The notes: generated by a model not told the origin, from the letters alone. Positions 1 through 9,213 are shown, numbered from the stretch's first letter. The stretch: 64,000 nt of DNA from Mucilaginibacter rivuli (GCF_019391655.1 NZ_JAHXPQ010000005.1:1-64000), one strand, 5' to 3'. Program-made: numbers and translations.

Positions 1-11
1 GCCTTCTATCG

Positions 12-98
12 GGCCGACGTGGCAATCACTAAGACAGGGCGCTGATGAATATAATTCGAGACCTTTCTCAGTGATGGCCACGCTATCGCTCGCCATGA
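12..98. repeat. Diverged inverted-repeat element at the left edge
   Basis: The arm CGTGGCAATCAC at 18-29 matches the reverse complement of GTGATGGCCACG at 71-82 at 11 of 12 positions, and the stretch to 98 ends in CGCCATGACA, similar to the CTCGCAATGACG ends of the hairpin elements near 27.3 and 28.1 kb. I read it as an old member of that family. The rest of 1-252 shows no gene; it also holds a heptamer array at 171-198. Confidence 0.4.
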
Positions 99-170
99 CA
101 TGGTGGAGGGATACCTGTTTTTACCTGCTTTTCTTGGATAAAGGAATAATGAGCAAAGAATAAAGATAAA

Positions 171-198
171 TCCGAAATCGAACATCCGAAATCGCATT
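171..198. repeat. Degenerate heptamer tandem array before glgB
   Basis: Four 7-base units in tandem: TCCGAAA, TCGAACA, TCCGAAA again, then TCGCATT. The same words recur at 38711-38738 upstream of folC. The array lies 55 bases before the glgB start in otherwise AT-rich non-coding DNA. Confidence 0.65.
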
Positions 199-252
199 AA
201 ACTATTCAACCAATATTAACTAACTTGTGCCACAATAATACCCCCTGTTACC

Positions 253-2304
253 ATGGCTAAAAAACCGACCACCCCCAAAAACACCCCTGAAACCGAACCG
301 GCTGCCAAAGCTGAGAAGAAAGTGAAGGCCCCTGCCAAAAACACACCTGTTAAAGCAACAGTTGCAAAATCAGTCGGTAAAGCAGTAACAACTGCACTAA
401 ACCCGGTTGAGGCATATACCCTGTTTACCGATTTTGACATTGCCTTGTTTAAAAGCGGCAAGCACTACAAATTATACGAAAAACTTGGTGCACAAGTAGT
501 TACTTATAAAGGTGTGGTAGGTGTATATTTTGCCGTATGGGCACCAAATGCACAATATGTATCGGTAATAGCCAACTTTAATGGCTGGAACCGTGGTTCG
601 CACCAATTGTTCGTCCGCTGGGATGGCTCTGGCATCTGGGAAGGTTTTATCCCCAACATTGGCGATGGTGAAACTTATAAATACTATATCAAATCATCCA
701 CAGGTGAAGACTTAGAGAAAAGTGACCCCTTTGCCTTACGCTGGGAAGAGCCACCACGCACAGCATCCATTGTAACCCACACTTACTATGAGTGGCAGGA
801 CCAGGACTGGATGAAGAACCGTAAAAAGAACAACGCGCTTAATCAGCCATGGAGCGTTTATGAACTACACTTTGGATCATGGGCACGTGGCCCTGAAGAC
901 CCCGACCAGTTTTTGGGTTACCGCGATATGGCAGCCAAACTGGTGCCTTACGTAAAAGAAATGAGCTTTACCCATGTGGAGCTGATGCCGATAATGGAAC
1001 ACCCGTTTTACCCAAGTTGGGGATACCAGATCGTGGGGTTCTTTGCCGCATCAACCCGTTATGGCTCACCGCAGGACCTAATGTTTTTGATTGAGGAGTT
1101 CCACAAGGCGGGTATTGGTGTGATATTGGATTGGGTACCATCCCACTTCCCCGGCGATGCGCACGGGCTATATAATTTTGATGGCACACACCTGTATGAG
1201 CATGCTGATGTACGCAAGGGCTTTCACCCGGATTGGAAATCATACATATTTAACTACGGGCGTAATGAGGTAAGGGCATTTTTGATCAGCAACGCGTTAT
1301 TTTGGCTTGATCGCTACCATATCGATGGCTTGCGTGTTGATGCCGTAGCATCGATGTTATACCTTGATTACTCGCGCAAGCATGGTGAATGGGAACCTAA
1401 CGTGTTTGGCGGTAACCATAACCTCGAAGCTATATCACTGCTAAAGGAATTTAACGAAACAGTGTATAGCTACTTCCCCGATGTGCAAACCATTGCCGAG
1501 GAATCAACGTCATTTACAGGCGTAAGCTACCCTACTTTTAAAGGCGGACTGGGCTTTGGCATGAAATGGATGATGGGCTGGATGAACGATAGCCTGAAGT
1601 ATTTTAAAGAAGATCCGATAAACCGCAAATACCACCACGGCCAAATTACCTTCAGCACCATATACGCCTTTACCGAAAACTTTATGCTGCCGCTTTCGCA
1701 TGATGAGGTGGTTTATGGCAAGCGTTCGTTACTGCGCAAAATGCCGGGCGATGACTGGCAGCAATTTGCCAACCTACGCCTGCTGTACAGTTATATGTTT
1801 ACCCATAGCGGTACCAAACTATTGTTTATGGGAGCCGAATTTGGCCAGAGCGAGGAGTGGGATTACAAGAAATCACTCGACTGGCATTTGTTGGAATACG
1901 CGCCGCACCGGGGTATCCAGGAAACTGTAAAAGCGCTTAACCACCTGTACACCGGCGAACCGGCTTTGTATGAAAAGAATTTTTCGTGGGATGGTTTTGA
2001 GTGGATAGACGGCGGTAATGCCGACGACTCGATACTGGTATACTGCCGCCGTGGTTACGATGCTAAAGATGAATTGGTGATTATATTGAACATGACACCT
2101 GTAACCCGCCATAGCTATCGCATTGGCGTACCAACAGCCGGTACATGGACAGAGATATTCAACTCGGACGATAAGCATTTTTACGGCGCCGGCTTTACCA
2201 ATGCTAAACCCATGAAAACCGAAGCTATAGAATGGCAATGGAAGAAAAACTCGCTTGAACTGACCGTACCGCCTTTGGGCGCCGTTGTATTAAAGCGGGT
2301 ATAG
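253..2304 (+). CDS. glgB: 1,4-alpha-glucan branching enzyme
   Basis: Cytoplasmic GH13 enzyme that makes alpha-1,6 branches in glycogen. After a Lys/Pro/Ala-rich, probably disordered N-terminus (about residues 1-50) comes a CBM48-like beta domain with WAPNAQYVSVIANFNGW, then the catalytic barrel. The GH13 triad can be placed at Asp363 (GLRVDAVASM), Glu416 (IAEEST) and Asp484 (LSHDEV), followed by a C-terminal beta domain. At 683 residues it is of ordinary length for the family apart from the tail at the N-terminus. It stands alone, with no glgC, glgA or glgP beside it, so glycogen synthesis genes must be elsewhere. The start is the first ATG; no clear Shine-Dalgarno sequence is present, as is usual in this phylum. 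Confidence 0.96.
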   Translation: MAKKPTTPKNTPETEPAAKAEKKVKAPAKNTPVKATVAKSVGKAVTTALNPVEAYTLFTDFDIALFKSGKHYKLYEKLGAQVVTYKGVVGVYFAVWAPNAQYVSVIANFNGWNRGSHQLFVRWDGSGIWEGFIPNIGDGETYKYYIKSSTGEDLEKSDPFALRWEEPPRTASIVTHTYYEWQDQDWMKNRKKNNALNQPWSVYELHFGSWARGPEDPDQFLGYRDMAAKLVPYVKEMSFTHVELMPIMEHPFYPSWGYQIVGFFAASTRYGSPQDLMFLIEEFHKAGIGVILDWVPSHFPGDAHGLYNFDGTHLYEHADVRKGFHPDWKSYIFNYGRNEVRAFLISNALFWLDRYHIDGLRVDAVASMLYLDYSRKHGEWEPNVFGGNHNLEAISLLKEFNETVYSYFPDVQTIAEESTSFTGVSYPTFKGGLGFGMKWMMGWMNDSLKYFKEDPINRKYHHGQITFSTIYAFTENFMLPLSHDEVVYGKRSLLRKMPGDDWQQFANLRLLYSYMFTHSGTKLLFMGAEFGQSEEWDYKKSLDWHLLEYAPHRGIQETVKALNHLYTGEPALYEKNFSWDGFEWIDGGNADDSILVYCRRGYDAKDELVIILNMTPVTRHSYRIGVPTAGTWTEIFNSDDKHFYGAGFTNAKPMKTEAIEWQWKKNSLELTVPPLGAVVLKRV

Positions 2305-2310
2305 TATAAT

Positions 2311-2344
2311 AAGATTTGACAAATTTTTAAATTTGTCAAATCTT
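2311..2344. repeat. Perfect 16-bp palindrome after glgB
   Basis: AAGATTTGACAAATTT at 2311-2326 is exactly mirrored at 2329-2344, with a 2-base centre. It lies 7 bases after the glgB stop and 24 bases before the next start. It may act as an AT-rich terminator, but lacks the GC-rich stem and U-run of the other terminators here, so a dispersed palindromic repeat is equally possible. Confidence 0.7.
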
Positions 2345-2367
2345 GCACATATTGATATTGTAGATAT

Positions 2368-3426
2368 ATGTCAAGATACAAACTTACACTAAGCTTGTTA
2401 TTGCTTTTTTCGGCAAGGGCGCTTTTCGCTCAGGAGCAATACCCCGCTCCCGCCAAGGTAGTTGCCGATTTTAAAAAGATAGTAGACAGGCCAAGGGTTG
2501 CCCCTAAGCCTTCATTTCAAACTACGGTAACAGACTCGGTTATTATTGAGACGGGTAGCATTTATACCGAAAAGGATGAACAGGTACCCTTGATTATTTA
2601 TAAACCCGTAACGCAGGGTGCAAAGGCATTCCCGGTAGTAATATTTATGCACGGTACGGGTGGAAAAAAGGAAGATAAAGATGTTAAGAGCGTATTGCTG
2701 GCCTTAGTAAAGCGCGGCATTATGGGAGTAAGCATTGATGCCCGTTTTCATGGGGCACGCATTCCCGGCGGGGCGCATGGTTCAAAGGAGTATGTTGATG
2801 CTGTTACCGCTGCATGGCACAATACCGACCCGGCTAAGCAAACCCACCTTTTTTTTTGGGATACTGTTTACGACCTGTGGCGATTGACCGACTATTTGGT
2901 TACCCGGCCCGATGTACAAGCCAACCGCATAGGTATGGGCGGTATATCTATGGGTGGTATACAGGCCTGGATGGCTGCCGCAACGGATAGTCGCATTAAA
3001 GTTGTAGCACCCGATATTGCGGCCCAAAGCTTTAAATGGAGCCTGGAGAATAACCGCTGGCAAGGCCGCGCGCATACCATACAAGCCGCACAATTGCAGG
3101 CAGCTAAAGACCTGGGCGATACCGCGCTGAACCAGCGCAATGTAAAAGCATTATGGGACAAGGTTGTACCCGGCATTACCGACGAGTTTGATTGCCCTTC
3201 GATGTTACGGCTCATTGCCCCAAGGCCTTTATTGATATTGAGTACCGAGAAGGATAACAATTGCCCGTTGCCGGGTGCCAAAATCGCTTTCGCATCAGCA
3301 CAGGTAGCGTATGGTGCTGTTGGCGCATCGGATAAATTGAAGATGGATATTGAGCCGAATCAACCGCATCGTGCGGTGCCAAGGCAGTTGGCTATGGCGG
3401 TGGAGTGGTTTGCGAAGTGGTTGTAA
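2368..3426 (+). CDS. Secreted alpha/beta hydrolase
   Basis: An exported alpha/beta-hydrolase fold protein of 352 residues. Residues 1-22 form a signal peptide ending in ALFAQ. The oxyanion-hole motif HGTGG is at 95-99 and the nucleophile elbow GGISMGG places Ser at 194. A likely acid lies in LSTEKDNNCP and the His in the C-terminal NQPHRAVP segment. The fold resembles the dienelactone-hydrolase/prolyl-oligopeptidase group (esterase or peptidase). The substrate cannot be read from the sequence. It is on the same strand as glgB but separated from it by a long palindrome, so common transcription is uncertain. Confidence 0.8.
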   Translation: MSRYKLTLSLLLLFSARALFAQEQYPAPAKVVADFKKIVDRPRVAPKPSFQTTVTDSVIIETGSIYTEKDEQVPLIIYKPVTQGAKAFPVVIFMHGTGGKKEDKDVKSVLLALVKRGIMGVSIDARFHGARIPGGAHGSKEYVDAVTAAWHNTDPAKQTHLFFWDTVYDLWRLTDYLVTRPDVQANRIGMGGISMGGIQAWMAAATDSRIKVVAPDIAAQSFKWSLENNRWQGRAHTIQAAQLQAAKDLGDTALNQRNVKALWDKVVPGITDEFDCPSMLRLIAPRPLLILSTEKDNNCPLPGAKIAFASAQVAYGAVGASDKLKMDIEPNQPHRAVPRQLAMAVEWFAKWL

Positions 3427-3503
3427 GTTATCGCTTGTCAATACATGAACTATGAAAAATAACTCATAAGTAACCAAGCATTAAAATCTTAATTAAATTT
3501 TAT

Positions 3504-4484
3504 ATGAAAATTAAATCGCCACCATCTTTAATCATTGCTTTATTATTGGCCGTTATATCCTTTTATTCTTGTAACCAGGCATCAGAAACAAAAACATCCC
3601 GACACCGGCCTGTATCATCTATCACTTTTAATAGTGATACTATAAAATTTGAAATGGTCAATAAAAATTGGATCATGATCAACGGTGCAATTAATGGGAT
3701 CAAGGCTAATTTAATTTTTGATAGCGGTGCAGGTGATAATCTATATTTAGATTCATCCTTTGCACGGTCGAGCGGATTAATTGACAAAAAGTATTACCTG
3801 GATTCGGGCTCGGTGCGTGCCAAAAGGATAAAGTTTATAGAGCGGCAAAACAATTTTAGGAAAAGGAATATTCAATTAACTATACACAGAACAAACCACA
3901 CAATTAACAATATCGATGTATTTGATATTCGCAGGATTACTTTAAACAACAAAGCAGACGCAATGTTAGGTAGTAGTTTTCTTGCAAAATATATTTTTGA
4001 GATAAATTACAAAAAAGGCTATGTGGTTTTTCATAAACCAAAATTTTTTAAAAAGCCTAAAAATGCAATGGATATTCCCATTGAATATAAAGGAGGATTT
4101 CCTTATATGAATGTTAGCTTTAGGATTACTGATAAAGTTACACTCGTAAAAAAAACAATGATCGATTTAGGTTGTGGGGGTAACTCTGTTGACTGGGGTG
4201 CAATTGCTGTGCAAGACAATAACTTGTTACAGTATTTTCCTAATAAAACACCAATAGCACCCGATAATAGAACCATGACACGTGAGCTTATAACTGGTTT
4301 CACTGTTTCTGCAAAATCAATAAGCTTAAATAACAAAATTGTAATAGATACCCCCAAACTTAAATTGTATACATCAAAATCGGGTATAACCGGAATAGGC
4401 AATATTTTAATGGGGAGTTACATTTTATCCAGATTGGGCGATGTATATTTTGATCTGCCTGGACAGATGTTATACATCAAATAG
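3504..4484 (+). CDS. Retropepsin-like aspartyl protease lipoprotein
   Basis: A 326-residue lipoprotein: hydrophobic signal with lipobox ISFYSC, lipidated Cys23. Two half-sites typical of pepsin-like folds are visible: NLIFDSGAGDN (Asp73-Ser-Gly) and TMIDLGCGGNS (Asp221-Leu-Gly). The first matches the DTG/DSG catalytic motif; the second has Leu in the middle position, as seen in some clan AA proteins. Predicted to act on the periplasmic side of a membrane. The coding sequence is visibly richer in A+T than its neighbours (many AAA, AAT, ATA codons), which suggests later acquisition. A tRNA 3'-end fragment lies 22 bases after the stop. The peptidase assignment rests on motifs only. Confidence 0.65.
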   Translation: MKIKSPPSLIIALLLAVISFYSCNQASETKTSRHRPVSSITFNSDTIKFEMVNKNWIMINGAINGIKANLIFDSGAGDNLYLDSSFARSSGLIDKKYYLDSGSVRAKRIKFIERQNNFRKRNIQLTIHRTNHTINNIDVFDIRRITLNNKADAMLGSSFLAKYIFEINYKKGYVVFHKPKFFKKPKNAMDIPIEYKGGFPYMNVSFRITDKVTLVKKTMIDLGCGGNSVDWGAIAVQDNNLLQYFPNKTPIAPDNRTMTRELITGFTVSAKSISLNNKIVIDTPKLKLYTSKSGITGIGNILMGSYILSRLGDVYFDLPGQMLYIK

Positions 4485-4505
4485 TTTGTATAATTTGTAA
4501 GCTTT

Positions 4506-4530
4506 GTGATCCCGCTGGGATTCGAACCCA
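4506..4530 (-). other. tRNA 3'-end fragment (T arm plus acceptor strand)
   Basis: Read on the minus strand, TGGGTTCGAATCCCA forms a T-stem and canonical T-loop (TTCGAAT), followed by GCGGGATCAC, which looks like the 3' acceptor strand. No D arm, anticodon arm or 5' acceptor strand lies upstream; that place is taken by the gap terminator. It resembles the end of a Bacteroidota tRNA-Lys from memory, but the identity is unsure. Such fragments often mark one end (att) of an element that integrates into a tRNA gene. Confidence 0.7.
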
Positions 4531-4564
4531 ATAAAAAAGCCGGCTACAAACCGGCTTTTTTATT
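4530..4564 (-). terminator. Rho-independent terminator of gap
   Basis: Arms AATAAAAAAGCCGG (4530-4543) and CCGGCTTTTTTATT (4551-4564) pair perfectly around CTACAAA, giving a stem with a U-run on the minus strand 18 bases after the gap stop. The A/T flanks also make it usable on the plus strand. Confidence 0.9.
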
Positions 4565-4581
4565 TCAATATCTGGATAGCT

Positions 4582-5586
<1,005 letters not shown>

Positions 5587-6435
5587 TTAATTTTTATTTG
5601 AATAGTAGCTTAATAAATTGTTTATAGGTTCTTTAATAATGTTCGTTATGGTTATATCAAATTCGGCCGCGGTTTCGCGTAAATAATCCTGAAACGTTGC
5701 CGCTACCGATCCTACAAAATAAACCGGTGCATCCGGTTCTTCTTTGCGTATTTTCACTACGTAGGTAGCAAAAAAACTCCTGAAGCCTGTTTTTACCAGG
5801 TTTTTCATATACTCATCATCTTTGTTCTCTGCAAAAAATTCGGTAAACGAACTTAAAAACAAAGCCGGCTGAGGGTTACGGTACACTTTATCCAGCAACT
5901 GCCTGCGATCGTACTCGTAACGCTTTTCAAACTTTTTAACCATCTTATCCGGCAGCGTATCGTACATGTAGTTTTTCAGTAACATCCGGCCCAGCCAATT
6001 TGCCGATCCTTCATCAGCCAGAACATAGCCTAAGCCATAGTTATTACGCTTTACCCTTTTGCCGTCATAGTATCCCGCATTCGATCCGCTGCCTAAAATG
6101 CACACGATTCCTTTCCGTTCTTTGCAGGATGCGATTGCGGCCGCTAAGATATCATGTTCAACTAATATTTTAGCATTTTTAAAGAAAGCCGACAGCGCAT
6201 TTGACACTGTTGCTACCCTTTCGGGAGATGAGGCACCTGCCGTAAAGAAATAGATCTTCTTTATCTCTTCGGCGTGGTGTATCAGGTTAATGTTTTTGTT
6301 GAGCAGTTGTGTTATAAACTTCTCATCGTTAAAATACGGGTTAATACCCTGTGTTTTAAATGTCGCGATGGTTTTATCCCTTATGGCTAAGCGCCATTCA
6401 GCATAATTTGAACCACTGTATACCACTGCGATCAT
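5587..6435 (-). CDS. Degenerate BadF/BcrA-type sugar kinase paralogue
   Basis: A 282-residue protein of the ASKHA kinase fold, close to N-acetylglucosamine-kinase/BadF families, and a clear paralogue of the intact gene at 8356-9213 (shared NPYF, HDxLAAA, LGxGxN, DEGS and GSV motifs in the same order). The phosphate-1 motif is lost: where the paralogue has DGGSTKTNW, this one reads YSGSNYAEW near residue 6, so the Asp/Thr/Lys positions are gone. The phosphate-2 motif LGSGSN and the HD motif (EHDILAAA) remain. It sits between pfkA (6-base gap) and gap (9-base gap). It may be a weak or inactive kinase acting as a sugar sensor; that is inference. Confidence 0.75.
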   Translation of the reverse strand: MIAVVYSGSNYAEWRLAIRDKTIATFKTQGINPYFNDEKFITQLLNKNINLIHHAEEIKKIYFFTAGASSPERVATVSNALSAFFKNAKILVEHDILAAAIASCKERKGIVCILGSGSNAGYYDGKRVKRNNYGLGYVLADEGSANWLGRMLLKNYMYDTLPDKMVKKFEKRYEYDRRQLLDKVYRNPQPALFLSSFTEFFAENKDDEYMKNLVKTGFRSFFATYVVKIRKEEPDAPVYFVGSVAATFQDYLRETAAEFDITITNIIKEPINNLLSYYSNKN

Positions 6436-6441
6436 TTTTAT

Positions 6442-7422
6442 CTATATGGATAATATTTTAATCATTTCCATCAAGTCGTCTTCCAGTTTAAACTCATGAT
6501 TAGTGAGCGCTTCTTCCAAACTGGTAGTTTCTATATGATTACCTCTTAGCCCCACCATTTTTTGAGTTTCACCACGCAATAATGCATTCACTGCTGCATA
6601 TCCCATACGGCTACCCAAAATACGATCGAAACTGCTTGGGCTGCCCCCACGTTGCAGGTGCCCTAATATAGTAACTTTGGTATGATATGAACGGATACGG
6701 TCTTTAACTATCTTGGCAATATCATACGCACCACCATGATGATCACCCTCGGCAACAATAACAATGCTTGATGATTTGTTAGGCGAGCTTTCCAGGTCAC
6801 GTATCAGATCATCTAAGGCTGTTTCTGTTTCGGGCAGCATAATGGCCTCTGCCCCACCGGCAATACCGGTACGTAAAGCTATACATCCCGAATCGCGACC
6901 CATCACTTCAATAAAGAACAAACGGTCATGCGAGTCGGCGGTGTCACGTATTTTATCAATAGCCTCAATAACTGTGTTACAGGCTGTATCAAAACCTAAT
7001 GTATAATCAGAGCCGTATAAATCGTTATCAATAGTGCCGGGTACTCCAATTACAGCAATATCCGGAAATCTCTTTGAAAAGCGCAGGGCCCCGGTAAAAG
7101 TACCATCGCCTCCAATAACTACCAGGGCATCAACTTCCCTTTCTTTAAGGTTACGGTAAGCTATATCCTGCCCTTCGTCGGTTTTAAAAGGCATACAGCG
7201 TGCGGTTTTTAATATAGTTCCGCCCTGGGCCAATATATTACTAACGGAGCGGGTGTGCATATCGTACATATCGTTATCGATAAGCCCCTGGTAACCCTGC
7301 CTAACGCCAATAACCTGTTTGTTGTTAAAAATAGCAGTACGTACTACGGCACGTATGCAGGGGTTCATTCCCGGCGCATCGCCACCCGAAGTTAAAACTG
7401 CAATTTTCCGGATATTCTGCAT
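6442..7422 (-). CDS. pfkA: ATP-dependent 6-phosphofructokinase
   Basis: Commits fructose 6-phosphate to glycolysis in the cytoplasm. Motifs in order: TSGGDAPGMN (11-20), GGDGT (104-108), PGTIDND (128-134, with catalytic Asp132) and MGRDSG. Gly at both positions that distinguish ATP-using from PPi-using enzymes (GGDGT and PGTID) indicates ATP dependence. The length, 326 residues, fits the bacterial PfkA family. First gene of an operon with a degenerate BadF-type kinase and gap. A -7 element TATCTTTG on the minus strand (7448-7455) and a palindrome just upstream of it (7458-7472) suggest a repressible promoter. Confidence 0.97.
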   Translation of the reverse strand: MQNIRKIAVLTSGGDAPGMNPCIRAVVRTAIFNNKQVIGVRQGYQGLIDNDMYDMHTRSVSNILAQGGTILKTARCMPFKTDEGQDIAYRNLKEREVDALVVIGGDGTFTGALRFSKRFPDIAVIGVPGTIDNDLYGSDYTLGFDTACNTVIEAIDKIRDTADSHDRLFFIEVMGRDSGCIALRTGIAGGAEAIMLPETETALDDLIRDLESSPNKSSSIVIVAEGDHHGGAYDIAKIVKDRIRSYHTKVTILGHLQRGGSPSSFDRILGSRMGYAAVNALLRGETQKMVGLRGNHIETTSLEEALTNHEFKLEDDLMEMIKILSI

Positions 7423-7447
7423 GTAAATATAGGCTTTAAAGAAGCTG

Positions 7448-7455
7448 CAAAGATA
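7448..7455 (-). promoter_or_regulatory. -7 promoter element of pfkA
   Basis: On the minus strand TATCTTTG matches the Bacteroidota -7 consensus TAnnTTTG. The start of pfkA is 25 bases downstream. No good -33 TTTG is visible; the palindrome at 7458-7472 fills part of the spacer. Confidence 0.65.
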
Positions 7456-7457
7456 CT

Positions 7458-7472
7458 GTGTAATTTTTACAC
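7458..7472. promoter_or_regulatory. Candidate operator in the pfkA/Nudix-regulator gap
   Basis: GTGTAATTTTTACAC: arms GTGTAA and TTACAC pair exactly around TTT. It lies 2 bases upstream of the pfkA -7 element, where a bound repressor would block RNA polymerase. A close relative, GTGTAAATTTAACAC, sits at 9255-9269 before the second kinase. The natural candidate for the binding protein is the Nudix-type regulator encoded divergently at 7549. Confidence 0.6.
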
Positions 7473-7548
7473 TATCTTAATTTATTTTTTATTTTTTTTG
7501 AACAAAAAACAGCCTATATTTATTTCCTATTAAATAATAACAAATCAT

Positions 7549-8241
7549 TTGGAAACAGGCTTACCTAAATTTGATTCCGCATTTTCTATCGATTGCGTAA
7601 TATTCGGTTTCGAAGCAGGCGAATTGAAAATATTACTCATCGAACGTGCTGAAGACCCATTTAAAGACTGGTGGGCCCTACCCGGTAACCTGGTTGAAAA
7701 CGACGAGGGTATTGAAAGTGCTGCAACACGAATTTTATACGAACTTACCGGCTGGCGCGAATTGCACATGGAACAGTTCCATACTTTTGGCGATGTTAAC
7801 CGCCACCCTTTGGGCCGGGTTATTACCGTTGCATATTATGCCCTGATCCGCATTAACGGCAAAAAGGAAGTAAAGCCTGTAACTCAATACGCAAAAAAAG
7901 CATTCTGGCACCCTATTAATGATTTGCCAAGGCTTGGTTTTGACCATAGCGACATATTTGAGACCAGCATTCAAAAGCTGCGCCGGCGTTTAAGTTACCA
8001 GCCCATAGCTTTTGAGCTTTTGCCCGAAAAATTCACACTCACACAGTTACAACTACTGTATGAGGCTATACTGAATAAAAAACTGGATAAGCGTAACTTC
8101 CGCAAAAAAATGTTGAGTTACGGCTTTTTGAAAGAACTGGACGAAAAGCAAAAAGGGGTATCATATCGTGCGGCCAAGCTATACAAATTTGACAGGCGAA
8201 AGTATAACAAGATATTTCAGAATGATATGAATGAGGAATAA
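7549..8241 (+). CDS. Nudix-domain transcriptional regulator (NrtR/AraR-like)
   Basis: A 230-residue protein with an N-terminal Nudix domain and a C-terminal winged-helix part (about 160-225). The Nudix box region ALPGNLVENDEGIESAATR continues ILYELTG; in the REUXEE core only Arg and the middle Glu survive, so hydrolysis is unlikely and ligand sensing more likely, as known for NrtR-type regulators. In frame there is a stop at 7531 and no ATG before residue 68, so the start is TTG at 7549. It is divergent from pfkA and convergent with the second kinase, which suggests it controls these sugar genes. The effector is unknown; a sugar or sugar phosphate is my guess. Confidence 0.82.
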   Translation: METGLPKFDSAFSIDCVIFGFEAGELKILLIERAEDPFKDWWALPGNLVENDEGIESAATRILYELTGWRELHMEQFHTFGDVNRHPLGRVITVAYYALIRINGKKEVKPVTQYAKKAFWHPINDLPRLGFDHSDIFETSIQKLRRRLSYQPIAFELLPEKFTLTQLQLLYEAILNKKLDKRNFRKKMLSYGFLKELDEKQKGVSYRAAKLYKFDRRKYNKIFQNDMNEE

Positions 8242-8300
8242 GTTGGTTAATAGTGAAAAAGGAAACCAGCTATTAAGCACTTACAATCCACTTAAATAAT

Positions 8301-8333
8301 AAATAGCGATGAGTTTACAACCCATCGCTATTT
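8301..8333. terminator. Possible bidirectional terminator between convergent genes
   Basis: AAATAGCGATG (8301-8311) is mirrored by CATCGCTATTT (8323-8333) around an 11-base loop, between the stop of the Nudix regulator and that of the second kinase. The U-runs are short, so this is less sure than the other terminators. Confidence 0.5.
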
Positions 8334-8355
8334 ACCGGGCAAGCTCACTACTCAG

Positions 8356-9213
8356 CTATTTACCAGGGGCCAATTCCAAATGGTATTTCACGAGGTTATC
8401 TATAGGCGACCGGATAATATTACCCATCACCATACCATTCTCCAGCACTACTTCTTCTAAAATATTCCTGAAACTGTAGCCCACAGAGCCGATACAGTTA
8501 AAGGTGTATTTTTGATAATTAGGATAATGTGTTACCAGGTTACGGAAAAAATCATCGAACGAGCTTTTAACCAGGTTGCGGCTATACTCAATGTTTACCG
8601 TATTATCATAAACAAACTTGCTAAAACCGGCACAAAAACGATTTGCCAATGGTTTGGTATAAACATTCTCTATCACATCATCGGGCGTAAGCTTAAAGGT
8701 TTCCCAAAAGTTAGCACGCACCGTTTCCGGCATGTAGCCCCGCACATAATCGCCCAATAGTTTCTTACCGATATAGCAGCCACTTCCTTCATCGCCTAAA
8801 ATGTAAGCTAATGAGTCAATGTTTTGTACAATCTCTTTTCCGTTATAAATACAGGTATTGGTACCGGTGCCTAAAATAGCGGCAAAACCTTCGCTAACAC
8901 CTAAAACCGCACGTGCCGCGGCTAACAGATCATGGCCTATATTAATTTTAGCCTTAAAAAAAACAACTTTCATCGCATCTTCAACAATCTTCTGCCTTTC
9001 GGCAACAGAGCAACCTGCGCCGTAGTAGTTTACCTCGCTTATATTGGCAATATCCAAATCGGTTGGTAGCTGATCTTTTAACGATAGAATAATGTACTCT
9101 GTACTCGAAAAGTAAGGGTTGTAGCCTTCTGTATTAAACAGTACCTTTTTTCCTTCATCGGTAACTAAACACCAATTAGTTTTGGTTGAACCGCCATCGG
9201 CAATAATTATCAT
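8356..9213 (-). CDS. BadF/BcrA-type N-acetylglucosamine-kinase-like protein
   Basis: An ASKHA-fold kinase of 285 residues. The phosphate-1 motif DGGSTKTNW (residues 6-14), the HD motif GHDLLAAA, the phosphate-2 motif LGTGTNT, DEGSG and the adenosine motif IGSVGYSF are all in place, so it should be active. The family contains N-acetylglucosamine kinases; this label is the best guess for substrate but is not proven. It is the intact paralogue of the degenerate gene at 5587-6435. Its promoter region carries a palindrome (9255-9269) like that before pfkA, suggesting shared control by the Nudix regulator next to it. Confidence 0.8.
   Translation of the reverse strand: MIIIADGGSTKTNWCLVTDEGKKVLFNTEGYNPYFSSTEYIILSLKDQLPTDLDIANISEVNYYGAGCSVAERQKIVEDAMKVVFFKAKINIGHDLLAAARAVLGVSEGFAAILGTGTNTCIYNGKEIVQNIDSLAYILGDEGSGCYIGKKLLGDYVRGYMPETVRANFWETFKLTPDDVIENVYTKPLANRFCAGFSKFVYDNTVNIEYSRNLVKSSFDDFFRNLVTHYPNYQKYTFNCIGSVGYSFRNILEEVVLENGMVMGNIIRSPIDNLVKYHLELAPGK

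Noticed and set aside
1..252. Minus-strand frame at 6-209 that might be the end of an upstream gene.
   Set aside because: It covers the inverted repeat and heptamer array and has no protein-like features.
4501..4564. A complete tRNA gene.
   Set aside because: Only T arm and acceptor strand exist; the upstream bases form the gap terminator.
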